From Selenomonadaceae bacterium UBA3796 (GTDB lineage: Bacteria; Bacillota; Negativicutes; Selenomonadales; Selenomonadaceae), in assembly GCA_002369175.1 (NCBI GenBank), contig DFES01000052.1:1-7010 (forward strand): a DNA stretch of 7,010 bases, in the 5' to 3' direction. Below are positions 1 to 6,563 of this stretch, one piece after another. Numbering within the stretch: position 1 is the first letter of the stretch; every line of letters begins with the position of its first letter. Both the position numbers and the translations under genes were made by a program. The notes beneath the pieces are model-generated. The model had not been told where the DNA came from. It did no database searches and saw nothing but the letters and a program-made list of their open reading frames with translations.

Positions 1-23
1 CTTAACCACTTGACGAAGGCGCC
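1..23 (-). tRNA. Partial tRNA gene, probably tRNA-Glu (5' part only)
   Basis: Read on the minus strand from 23 to 1, the sequence has a 7-nt acceptor strand GGCGCCT, T8 and C9, a D-stem GTCA and a D-loop AGTGGTTAAG. This is the canonical order of a bacterial tRNA 5' half. The CCTTCGTC(A/T)AGTGGTTA wording is typical of tRNA-Glu, which would fit its place just downstream of gltX. The anticodon lies outside the window, so the amino-acid identity is an inference. A good promoter sits just upstream (42-70), and the transcript would need only about 12 nt of 5' trimming. Confidence 0.72.
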
Positions 24-41
24 ACGTAACTAACATGTGAT

Positions 42-70
42 ATTATACTATGCATTCATGAGATTTGCAA
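42..70 (-). promoter_or_regulatory. Promoter for the tRNA, overlapping the 3' end of gltX
   Basis: On the minus strand there is a -35 box TTGCAA (70 to 65), a 17-nt spacer, and a perfect -10 box TATAAT (47 to 42). Transcription would begin near 35, about 12 nt before the first base of the tRNA. The -35 box lies inside the last codons of gltX and the -10 box starts one base beyond its coding frame, overlapping the stop codon region. The tRNA can therefore be made independently of the synthetase transcript. Confidence 0.75.
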
Positions 71-1505
71 GGCTTTTTTTCATTCTTTCCAAAGAATTTT
101 TTTTGCCCAGAATGTAGAGAAGCTCCGTTGCTCCACCCGGCGTGACAGACTGTCCCGCAACGGCGATGCGGATGGGCCACAGGGCGAGACCTTTCTTGAG
201 ACCGATGGCCTCGATGTGCGCATTGAGGATTTCGTAGAGGTGAGCGTTGTTCCACTCCTCCTCCGGAACGCTTTCCAAAAGCTCGATGACGGGCGGCAAA
301 ATCTCCACGGACTTTTCCGGGGTTACCTTATTGCGCTTATTGTTGTAAAGACCGGCATCGAATGGAGGCATCTCCTTGAGGAAGGCAATCTGCTCCGGAA
401 TCTCGTCCAGCCGTGAAAGGCGCGTCCTGAGGAGGGCGGCGATGCAGGGCCATGTTTCCTCAAGCTGCTCTGAAAGTTCTCCTGCAAAGGGTCGGGCGAG
501 TTGCCGGAAAGCATCCTCTTCCATGCTTTTGAAATATTCGCCGTTGATCCAGCCGAGTTTGTCATAATCGAAGACCGCGGGGGATTTTGACAGCCCTTCC
601 AAGGAGAAATGATGGATGAGTTCCTCCATGGAGAAGAGCTCCTGGTTTGTGTTTTTGGGATTCCAGCCCAGGAGCGCCACATAGTTGGTGATGGCTTCCG
701 GCAGATAGCCCATCTTCACGAGATCGTCAAAGCTCGTTGCGCCGTGACGCTTGGAGAGCTTTGATGTGGAGCCGTCCTCGTTTTTGCCCATGACGGGAGC
801 GAGATGTATGAAGGTGGGGAGTTCCCATCCGAAGGACTGATAGAGAAGGACATGCTTTGGAGTGGAGGTGATGAATTCCGCGCCGCGGATGATGTGGGTG
901 ACCGCCATGAGGTGGTCGTCGATGACATTGGCAAAATTGTATGTGGGCATGCCGTCGCTTTTCAGGAGCACCTGATCTTCCAGTTCTTCATTGGCAATGG
1001 TGATATTGCCATGGAGCACATCAAAATAAGTGGTTTCGCCATCCAGGGGCATTTTCTGGCGGATGACGTAAGGGGTTCCGTCCTTTAGATGCTGTTCGAT
1101 TTCTTCACGGGAGAGGTTACGGCAGGTGCGGTCATACCCCCCGTGTCCTTCTCCTGCTTCCTTTTCCTTTGGATTGCAGAAGCAGCGGTAGGCATGCCCC
1201 TTTTCCACGAGCTCTTCTGCATATTTCTTGTAGATGTCCATGCGCTGGCTTTGGACATAAGGGCCATAGTCCCCTCCCGCATCGGGTCCCTCATCGGGGA
1301 TGATATGGGCCATTTCCAGAGTGCGGTTGATGAAGTCCACGGCATCTGCCACATAGCGGGCACGATCCGTATCCTCAATGCGCAGGATGAAGGTTCCTTT
1401 CTCTGCCTTGGCAAAGAGGTAGGCATAGAGCGCTGTGCGAAGGTTTCCGATATGCATGTATCCTGTCGGACTTGGAGCAAAACGGGTGCGTACTGTCTGA
1501 GTCAA
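48..1505 (-). CDS. gltX: Glutamyl-tRNA synthetase
   Basis: This class I aminoacyl-tRNA synthetase joins glutamate to tRNA-Glu in the cytoplasm. In bacteria without GlnRS it also mischarges tRNA-Gln for GatCAB, but which type this is cannot be told here. Visible marks are the N-terminal RTRFAPSPTGYMHIGN block containing the HIGH signature, RIEDTDR, and the KMSKS counterpart KLSKR near residues 249-253. A CxC...Y...C cluster (CFC, YDRTC) matches the zinc site of GluRS/GluQ-RS. I chose the TTG start at 1505, preceded by GGAGG at 8 nt; it gives 485 residues, a normal family length, and starts at the family's conserved N-terminus. ATG at 1535 (10 residues longer) is the main alternative. GTG at 1547 lies in a transposon-end remnant and is unlikely. 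No T-box motif is visible upstream. A probable tRNA-Glu follows downstream. Confidence 0.96.
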   Translation of the reverse strand: MTQTVRTRFAPSPTGYMHIGNLRTALYAYLFAKAEKGTFILRIEDTDRARYVADAVDFINRTLEMAHIIPDEGPDAGGDYGPYVQSQRMDIYKKYAEELVEKGHAYRCFCNPKEKEAGEGHGGYDRTCRNLSREEIEQHLKDGTPYVIRQKMPLDGETTYFDVLHGNITIANEELEDQVLLKSDGMPTYNFANVIDDHLMAVTHIIRGAEFITSTPKHVLLYQSFGWELPTFIHLAPVMGKNEDGSTSKLSKRHGATSFDDLVKMGYLPEAITNYVALLGWNPKNTNQELFSMEELIHHFSLEGLSKSPAVFDYDKLGWINGEYFKSMEEDAFRQLARPFAGELSEQLEETWPCIAALLRTRLSRLDEIPEQIAFLKEMPPFDAGLYNNKRNKVTPEKSVEILPPVIELLESVPEEEWNNAHLYEILNAHIEAIGLKKGLALWPIRIAVAGQSVTPGGATELLYILGKKNSLERMKKSLANLMNA

Positions 1506-1540
1506 AATCAATTCCTCCAGTCGATGAGTATTCATTTCGT

Positions 1541-1625
1541 TTGACACTCCCCATAGCTAAAGCTAGGGGATTCTTTACGGAAAGTTTGTTTCTGTAGAGG
1601 CCAGTCCTTATTCGCTGGCTTGCAA
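1541..1625 (-). mobile_element. Solo right-end remnant of an IS200/IS605-type element (omega-RNA-like end)
   Basis: On the minus strand this interval contains two hairpins: GCCAG/CTGGC around a 10-nt loop (1600-1619), and a CCCC-TAGC / GCTA-T-GGGG hairpin with a TTTA loop and one bulged T (1549-1569). It ends GGGGAGTGTCAA at 1541. AATCCCCTAGCTTTAGCTATGGGGAGTGTCAA-like termini are familiar to me as the subterminal hairpin and right end of IS605/IS1341-type (tnpB) transposons in Firmicutes. There the right end also encodes the 3' scaffold of the TnpB guide RNA. No tnpA, tnpB or left end is visible, so it is a remnant or a stand-alone guide-RNA gene. The 5' limit is approximate. It fills most of the gap between the kinase and gltX. 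Confidence 0.62.
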
Positions 1626-1639
1626 CCTTATGACATGCT

Positions 1640-4096
1640 TCAGTTTGTCATCAGCTCCTCCAGCGTATGGCAGATGGTATCCGGCTCCACGGGTTTGGAA
1701 AGGTGCGCGTTGATTCCGGCCTGCATGCTTCGTTGCACATCCTCGTCAAAGGCGTTGGCAGTAAGGGCTATGATGGGGATGGTCTTGGCGTCCTCGTGAC
1801 TTGAGCTGCGGATTCGTCTTGTTGCCTCCAGCCCATCCATGATCGGCATGCGCATATCCATTAGAATGGCATCGTAATAGCCGACCGGATGCGAGGAAAA
1901 CATATCCAGGGCAATCTGTCCGTTTTCCGCACGTTCTACCTTCATATCCCGCATCTCAAGAATGGCCATGACGATTTCAGCATTGACCGGCATATCTTCG
2001 GCGACAAGTATCCTCCTGCCGGACAGAGTCTTCGGGGGGGCCTGGGACAGAGGGGGTTCGTCCTTCGGCGTGGGCGCCGGGGTTTCCACAACGGCAGCCG
2101 CCGTTTTCCCAAGAACATGGTCAAGGGTGACGGTAATCGTAACCTCCGTGCCTGCCCCCTTTTCGCTCTCTACGGTAATGTCACCGTTCATCATTTCCAC
2201 AAGTCCCTTGGTGATTGCCATACCAAGCCCCGCGCTGCCATACTTGCTCTTCACGGAGGTATCTTCCTGGCTGAAGGCATCAAAGATTTTTGGCAGGTAC
2301 TGCTTGCTGATGCCGATGCCGGTGTCTTTTATGTGGAAGCGCAGGGTCGATCTGCGTTCGAATCGGGTGATCTTCTCCACCTGCAGGGAAACACTGCCGC
2401 CTTCCGGCGTGAATTTCACGGCATTGCCCAAGATGTTGATGAGAATCTGCCGGAGTTTCGTATCGTCGCCGATATAGTAGTCTTCCAGATTGCCCAGAAT
2501 CCTGCAATCGTACAGGAGTCCCTTGTCTTTGCACTGATCGGCAATCATGCCGTTCACCTGCTCCAGCATTTCGGACAAGGAAAATTCTTCCTTTTTCAGC
2601 ACCGTCCGCCCGGACTCAATCCTGGAAATATCGAGGATGTCATTGATGATTCCAAGGAGATGCTTTGCCGACGCGCCAATCTTCTCCAGGTGCTCTCTTG
2701 TGGCTTCCGGCAGATCCGGAGCGGATAAGGCGATATTGTCTATGCCGATGATGGCATTCATGGGAGTGCGTATCTCATGGCTCATATTGGAGAGGAAGGC
2801 CGTTTTTGCACTGTTCGCCGTTTCGGCGACCCTGAGCGCATCCTGCAGTGCGCTGCTCTGGGCAAGCGCTTTGCGCGTTTCCTCGTCTACATCCGTAAAG
2901 CCTACACTGACGGCGCGTTCCCGCTGTCCTGCACCCGGATGCTTGACACCGGCAATGCGAGCCATTTCATAGGATTCCCTGCCATCCCGCTTCACCATGT
3001 AAAGACTGGTGATCAGGCGCTTTCCTTCCAGAGCGTGCCATATCTCCGTCGGCTTCATGAAGTGCAGGAAATCTTCCCGATCCGACTCCGCAACAAAGTC
3101 CTTTGCATACTGCGTCATCGTTTCCGTGAAGGGGAAGGTCTGCCCCGGTTCCATGTCCCCGGGGGACTGGTAGCAAATGCCCTCATCCTTGTCGAGATCA
3201 AGGTAGTAAACGCTGCGATAATCGGAAGCCAGAGCCGTAATCATGCTGTTGGCTTGGGAGTTGGCGGTTTGCACATAACGGTGCAGCCCGTCTTTTACGG
3301 TGCGGATCTTTTCACTGAGATTGTCGAGGTTGGTATCGTTTTTCTGCATGGAATTCTGAAGTCTCTCGTGTCCTTCGGAATCAGAGAGTTCCGTTGTGAG
3401 GTCATCCACATCGTGCGCCAGTGCCGCAAGGTCTTTCGTCATATCCCGCAGTCGGCGGCGCAGGCTGCTGGTGGCCAGCAGAACCAGCAGGGTGCATATG
3501 GCCAGCGAAATCCCCATGCAGATGGCAATAGTTCGTGTCTGCTTTGTGATTTCATTATCGTACCATTTTGCACTGAAATCCACGGCAACAATACCCGCGA
3601 CGTCCCCTTTGGAATCAAATACCGGGCTGTAGGCGCTGTAGAAACGCCCCCAGTCATCGGAGTAAGGTTCCTCGTCTACGGAGGGCTTCCCAAGGCTGGC
3701 TCGGTAAAGAGCCTCTGTGTAAACGATGGGAGAGCCGAATTCCCCCGGATCTTCCACTGTAGGATCCACAGAGAAAACAAACTCCTTGCCTCCCTTGGGC
3801 TGTATGCAGTAGATGTATGACAGGTCGATGTTGTTCTGGAAGAATGCCAGGGTGTCATTTATCTTCTGATAATTCTCTGTACCCTTATCCTCTGCCTTCA
3901 GTGCCTTCAGTTTGTCTCCGTCCAGCATGTCGGCGGCTGTGTTGGCAATATCCAGCATCCGATTTTGAATCAATACTTTCATGGCTGTCTGGGACTGGCT
4001 TGTCAATACGAGCCCCAGCAAGGCATTTGTCGTCACCAGAACAGTCAAAACAAGGGCAATGAGCAGTTCCGTGGCGCTGACTTGAATCCTTTTCAT
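1640..4096 (-). CDS. Membrane hybrid sensor histidine kinase/response regulator (Cache, PAS-like, HisKA, HATPase, REC)
   Basis: An 818-residue inner-membrane signalling protein. Order: TM1 about residues 10-32; an extracytoplasmic Cache-like sensor about 35-185 (VFSVDPTVEDPGEFG, WGRFYSAYSPVFDSKGDVAG); TM2 about 188-212; a linker with coiled-coil character to about 285; a PAS-like region about 285-405. A HisKA domain follows with H-box NMSHEIRTPMN (phosphoacceptor His440), then the ATPase with N-box (Asn558), DTGIGIS (591-597) and GSAGLGMAI (620-628). After a Pro-rich linker comes a receiver domain with acidic pair Glu700/Asp701, phosphoacceptor Asp747, Thr779 and Lys801. All catalytic residues are present. 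There is no Hpt domain, and no partner regulator or DNA-binding output in the window, so the next phosphotransfer step is elsewhere. GGGAGG lies 5 nt before the ATG. It starts 61 bp after comFB and is probably co-transcribed with it. The ligand cannot be told from sequence. Confidence 0.95.
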   Translation of the reverse strand: MKRIQVSATELLIALVLTVLVTTNALLGLVLTSQSQTAMKVLIQNRMLDIANTAADMLDGDKLKALKAEDKGTENYQKINDTLAFFQNNIDLSYIYCIQPKGGKEFVFSVDPTVEDPGEFGSPIVYTEALYRASLGKPSVDEEPYSDDWGRFYSAYSPVFDSKGDVAGIVAVDFSAKWYDNEITKQTRTIAICMGISLAICTLLVLLATSSLRRRLRDMTKDLAALAHDVDDLTTELSDSEGHERLQNSMQKNDTNLDNLSEKIRTVKDGLHRYVQTANSQANSMITALASDYRSVYYLDLDKDEGICYQSPGDMEPGQTFPFTETMTQYAKDFVAESDREDFLHFMKPTEIWHALEGKRLITSLYMVKRDGRESYEMARIAGVKHPGAGQRERAVSVGFTDVDEETRKALAQSSALQDALRVAETANSAKTAFLSNMSHEIRTPMNAIIGIDNIALSAPDLPEATREHLEKIGASAKHLLGIINDILDISRIESGRTVLKKEEFSLSEMLEQVNGMIADQCKDKGLLYDCRILGNLEDYYIGDDTKLRQILINILGNAVKFTPEGGSVSLQVEKITRFERRSTLRFHIKDTGIGISKQYLPKIFDAFSQEDTSVKSKYGSAGLGMAITKGLVEMMNGDITVESEKGAGTEVTITVTLDHVLGKTAAAVVETPAPTPKDEPPLSQAPPKTLSGRRILVAEDMPVNAEIVMAILEMRDMKVERAENGQIALDMFSSHPVGYYDAILMDMRMPIMDGLEATRRIRSSSHEDAKTIPIIALTANAFDEDVQRSMQAGINAHLSKPVEPDTICHTLEELMTN

Positions 4097-4157
4097 CGAT
4101 GCCTCCCTTGGTACAGGTGCATCCTGTCCGTTCCGGTGCGGAGGGAAGGAATGCCAT

Positions 4158-4424
4158 TTAGCTATGGCGCGGATTGGCGCTGACGATTTCCACTGCCGTC
4201 ATCAATTGGCGAAGGACTTCGATTTCGGATTGGGAATTCATTTCCTGTATCCGGGCGAAAAGCTGTCCTTTTTCCGTGGAGACATAGCGCGGGTGCAGGT
4301 TGTTGAGGGCAATGACGGCGATATCGTGCCGGCACTGCTCGCATTTGCAGCACTGTGGATACTGAGCGAGAACCTCATCCATTTTCTCTTCTACAATGAC
4401 TTCCATGTAGTTTTTGTATTCCAT
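4158..4424 (-). CDS. comFB: ComFB-family small protein
   Basis: An 88-residue cytoplasmic protein that I recognise as ComFB-like (late competence development protein family). The opening YKNYMEVIVEEKMDEVL, the cysteine cluster C25-C26-x-C28-x2-C31 and the block DIAVIALNNLHPRYVSTEKG are all family traits. B. subtilis ComFB sits in the comF operon but its role in DNA uptake is unclear. Cyanobacterial ComFB/CdgR homologues have been reported to bind cyclic di-GMP. The start at 4424 is supported by AGGAGG with a 7-nt gap; an upstream in-frame ATG at 4463 lacks a binding site and would add 13 residues unlike the family. It has a promoter of its own (4472-4500) and leads the kinase gene by 61 bp. 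No comFA or comFC lies nearby, so a competence role is not implied. Confidence 0.82.
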   Translation of the reverse strand: MEYKNYMEVIVEEKMDEVLAQYPQCCKCEQCRHDIAVIALNNLHPRYVSTEKGQLFARIQEMNSQSEIEVLRQLMTAVEIVSANPRHS

Positions 4425-4471
4425 AAAGCGTCCTCCTGCACATCTTGCATTCACCCTACTCATCTACTTAC

Positions 4472-4500
4472 ATTATAACGCAATTGTTCAAGTTTTGCCA
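4472..4500 (-). promoter_or_regulatory. Predicted promoter of the comFB-kinase unit
   Basis: A perfect -10 box TATAAT (4477 to 4472 on the minus strand) lies 47 nt before the ComFB start. At 17-nt spacing the -35 position reads TGGCAA (4500 to 4495), a poor match that falls in the loop and arm of the perfect inverted repeat 4481-4521. A weak -35 within a palindrome suggests a regulated promoter whose operator is that palindrome. The leader would be about 40 nt. Confidence 0.55.
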
Positions 4501-4521
4501 CAGGCAAAACTTGAACAATTG
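4481..4521. repeat. Perfect 19-bp inverted repeat with a 3-nt loop; candidate operator
   Basis: The left arm CAATTGTTCAAGTTTTGCC (4481-4499) and right arm GGCAAAACTTGAACAATTG (4503-4521) are exact reverse complements around ACA. No T-tract follows on either strand, so it does not look like a terminator. It directly abuts and overlaps the predicted comFB promoter and lies upstream of its start site. It would therefore act as DNA (operator or cruciform) rather than as an RNA hairpin in that transcript. Confidence 0.85.
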
Positions 4522-4612
4522 GCATTTCCACGAGGCCGGGGAAATTCTGCTTTATCCGCCATCCTTTTTCCAACAGCACGCGAAAATCTTCTTCGTTTTC
4601 TGACGATTTTTC
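4522..4612. other. Non-coding part of the divergent intergenic region
   Basis: Together with the neighbouring promoters, this forms the 300-bp gap between the ComFB start (4424) and the rightward gene (4725). It is rich in pyrimidine runs on the plus strand. An open frame on the minus strand crosses it and the palindrome, but it has no ribosome binding site or family resemblance. I see no RNA gene here. Confidence 0.5.
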
Positions 4613-4641
4613 TTTACTTTTTTTGATAAATCTACGATAAT
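4613..4641 (+). promoter_or_regulatory. Tentative promoter for the DUF5610-like gene
   Basis: TTTACT (4613-4618), a 17-nt spacer and GATAAT (4636-4641) make a moderate housekeeping-type promoter about 85 nt before the gene. The overlapping TACGATAA (4633-4640) also resembles a SigD/sigma-28 -10 box (GCCGATAA). The matching TAAA box 15 nt upstream is not intact (TTAC), so sigma-28 use is only a possibility. Confidence 0.35.
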
Positions 4642-4724
4642 ATAAAGAGAGGGGTTCTGTTTCCTGAAATTTGCATGGAAAGGGAATTCGTAGCAGGGTT
4701 ACAGGATGAAGGAGGAAGATGGAC

Positions 4725-5429
4725 ATGGATGTAAGCACGGTTTCAGTGGCTCAGTCGAATGCAGTGAGTGCGTATCAGGCTGGAGCGGCAAAGAGAACGG
4801 CAAACGCAGGAAATGCCGGAAGTGTTGGAAACGGGGCATCGTTGGAAGAGAAAATCGGCGATGCGTATTCTGTGAAGATTTCCGATGCTGCGAAACAGGC
4901 GAAACAGGCGGAGCAGGCAGATGGGAAGTCCGAATCAAAGACGAAGGGGCTTTCGGCGAGTGATATTGAAGCATTGCAGGCAGATGTCCAGGAGAAGTCC
5001 CTGCAGTTCATGATTGATTTGCTTTCGGCCAACAACGATAAGCTGCAGGGCTACCTTGACGAAGGCATTGGCAAATTGAGATTGGGCGGTGTGGAGATTG
5101 ATGCCTCAAGGTTTGCTATGCCGGCAGTGGCCACGACTCCCGAGGAGGCCGAGGCAGCTCTTGCTGAGGGCGGTGACTGGTCCGTAGGGGCGGTTTCCGA
5201 CCGCATTTTCGGACTGGCTTCTGCGCTTGCAGGGGATGACCCGGAGCGGCTGGAGCAGATGCGCGCCGCAGTGGAGAAGGGCTTTGAGCAGGCGGGCGTG
5301 GCCTTCAAGGATTACTTTGGGGTGAAGGATATGCCGCAGATCACCAAAGATACCCATGCAGAGATCATGAAGCGCTTCGATGATCGGACGAATGAACTGG
5401 CAGGGGCCGCTGCTACGGCAAAGGAATGA
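4725..5429 (+). CDS. Helical cytoplasmic protein with DUF5610-like C-terminal region
   Basis: A 234-residue acidic, Ala-rich protein without a signal peptide or membrane segment. The N-terminal 75 residues are low-complexity (Ala, Gly, Asn, Lys) and include YSVKISDAAKQA, a motif style seen at the start of many flagellar and surface-associated proteins. A helical middle (about 78-120) is followed by WSVGAVSDRIFGLASALAG (from about 152) and a helix pair ending DYFGVKDMPQITKDTHAEIMKRFDD. The pattern W-S-x2-A-V-x-D-R-I ... V-x-x-G-F-x-x-A resembles DUF5610 proteins, whose function is unknown. The assignment is from memory and moderate. Start: GGAGG (4711-4715) is 9 nt from the ATG at 4725 and only 3 nt from the in-frame ATG at 4719, so 4725 is preferred. 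A strong hairpin follows the stop. Confidence 0.85.
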   Translation: MDVSTVSVAQSNAVSAYQAGAAKRTANAGNAGSVGNGASLEEKIGDAYSVKISDAAKQAKQAEQADGKSESKTKGLSASDIEALQADVQEKSLQFMIDLLSANNDKLQGYLDEGIGKLRLGGVEIDASRFAMPAVATTPEEAEAALAEGGDWSVGAVSDRIFGLASALAGDDPERLEQMRAAVEKGFEQAGVAFKDYFGVKDMPQITKDTHAEIMKRFDDRTNELAGAAATAKE

Positions 5430-5467
5430 GGAAGTCGTTCCTGTTTGCTGTTCTGTTGGATGATAAG

Positions 5468-5496
5468 CGGGCAGACTTGCTTGGCAGGTCTGCCCG
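5468..5496 (+). terminator. Hairpin after the DUF5610-like gene; probable weak terminator
   Basis: CGGGCAGACTTGC (5468-5480) pairs with GCAGGTCTGCCCG (5484-5496) around a TTG loop. This gives 13 bp with a single T-G wobble, starting 38 nt after the stop codon. The following TTGTCAG is a poor U-tract, so termination may be partial and transcription may continue into the exported-protein gene 57 nt further on, which shows no convincing promoter of its own. Confidence 0.6.
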
Positions 5497-5553
5497 TTGT
5501 CAGTGATAAAATTTCTATTTACCTGATGAGCTGAGACGAGGAGGAGACGACGG

Positions 5554-6501
5554 ATGTTTGTGAAAAAGGTTTCTGGTTGGGTGAAGTCATGTTTTTTGAC
5601 CGCTGCCATGGGGACGATGCTCCTTTTGCAGCCTGCCGGAGCCGCTGCGGCGACGGGGGATGAGGCTGCGAAGGCGGAGCTGGAGTCGGCTTATGCGGCG
5701 ATGGAGACCGTGAAGAGCGGCAACGTGGGAATGGATGTCCTGTTGGACACGTTGCTCATGGATGTGACAGGCAATTTGGATATGAATTTTGCGATGGAGC
5801 CGACGTTCCGCGCAGAAGGAACCCTCAAGCTGGTCATAGGAGATGCGAAGCAGCCGTCAACGAAGAGGTATGCTTTCTACACCCTGGAGGATGAGAAGAA
5901 TTACACCGTGTACTACAAGGAAGACAGCCAGGCTCAGTGGTACAAGGAAGTGACTTCCAAGGACAAAGTGAACAAAGATAAACAGGCGGAGGAAAAAGAT
6001 CCTTCTTACCAGGCACTCCTCCAAGAGTTGAAGGACTGCCATGAGGCCGTAAATTTCGGAGACGGCAATGATCAGCAGCAGACCTATCGCATCACTGTGG
6101 ACGGCGAGAAACTCTGGCCCGCCATCGGAACCTATCTCAGGGGGAAGGTCAAGCCGGGAGATAAGAACGCCAAGGATGTAGAGGCGGTTCTCGGAGCCAT
6201 CGGCAGCATTGGCGATCTGGAGTATGAGGTCACGGTGGACAAGGCATCGAATCAGGTGGTGTCCGGCCGGATGGATCTGACGAAGCCGGTGAGCAATTTC
6301 ATCCGGGCAATTCTGGACGAGGGATCGCTGGATGAAAAGAACAAGGTGCTCATGAACATGATGTTGAGCAATGCAAAACTGAATGTCGAAATGCACGGCA
6401 GCAAGTACAACCAGGTATCGGGCGTTGAGGTACCGGAGTCCGTCGTGAAGAACGCGAAGCCAGCCCCCAAGGATAAAGAGAACAAAAAGGATAAGAAATA
6501 A
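5554..6501 (+). CDS. Exported protein of unknown function (LolA/LppX-like or DUF6612-like fold suspected)
   Basis: A 315-residue protein with a clear Sec signal peptide: a Lys pair, a hydrophobic core around residues 13-26, and AGAAAA ending near residue 33. There is no lipobox cysteine, so in a diderm Firmicute it should be a soluble periplasmic protein. The mature part opens with a helix (EAAKAELESAYAAMETVKSGN), then alternating strands with Met/Asp-rich turns (MDVTGNLDMNFAMEP) and YAFYTLEDEKNYTVYYKED. This layout is usual for LolA/LppX-like and DUF6612 proteins. That fold call is an impression, and no catalytic motif is visible. The tail is very Lys-rich (KPAPKDKENKKDKK). A GAGGAGGAG tract about 7 nt before the ATG fixes the start. 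A strong terminator follows. Confidence 0.85.
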   Translation: MFVKKVSGWVKSCFLTAAMGTMLLLQPAGAAAATGDEAAKAELESAYAAMETVKSGNVGMDVLLDTLLMDVTGNLDMNFAMEPTFRAEGTLKLVIGDAKQPSTKRYAFYTLEDEKNYTVYYKEDSQAQWYKEVTSKDKVNKDKQAEEKDPSYQALLQELKDCHEAVNFGDGNDQQQTYRITVDGEKLWPAIGTYLRGKVKPGDKNAKDVEAVLGAIGSIGDLEYEVTVDKASNQVVSGRMDLTKPVSNFIRAILDEGSLDEKNKVLMNMMLSNAKLNVEMHGSKYNQVSGVEVPESVVKNAKPAPKDKENKKDKK

Positions 6502-6518
6502 AAAAGACAGGACAAAGG

Positions 6519-6558
6519 AACGAGCCCTCGACATCGGAAATGCCGTCGAGGGCTCGTT
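6519..6558. terminator. Bidirectional rho-independent terminator between convergent genes
   Basis: AACGAGCCCTCGAC (6519-6532) is exactly complementary to GTCGAGGGCTCGTT (6545-6558) around a 12-nt loop. On the plus strand TGTTTTC follows, ending the exported-protein gene. On the minus strand it lies 5 nt beyond the stop of the zinc-knuckle gene and is followed by a T-rich stretch, so it probably serves both genes. Confidence 0.88.
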
Positions 6559-6563
6559 TGTTT

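Noticed and set aside
1506..1640. T-box riboswitch upstream of gltX
   Set aside because: No T-box sequence or antiterminator/terminator pair is visible. The hairpins present match a transposon right end better.
2777..3820. 347-residue open frame on the plus strand opposite the kinase
   Set aside because: It is a shadow of the kinase reading frame, with no ribosome binding site and no recognisable family. The same holds for 1889-2728 and other frames over the kinase and gltX.
4425..4463. 13-residue N-terminal extension of the ComFB protein
   Set aside because: No binding site precedes the ATG at 4463, the extension is unlike the family, and AGGAGG sits just before the ATG at 4424.
4460..4738. 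92-residue minus-strand frame across the divergent intergenic region
   Set aside because: It translates straight through the palindrome and overlaps the start of the rightward gene. It has no ribosome binding site and would end at the comFB promoter.
5497..5525. Promoter for the exported-protein gene starting at TTGTCA
   Set aside because: At 17-nt spacing the -10 position reads TACCTG, too poor a match, and no better pairing was found.
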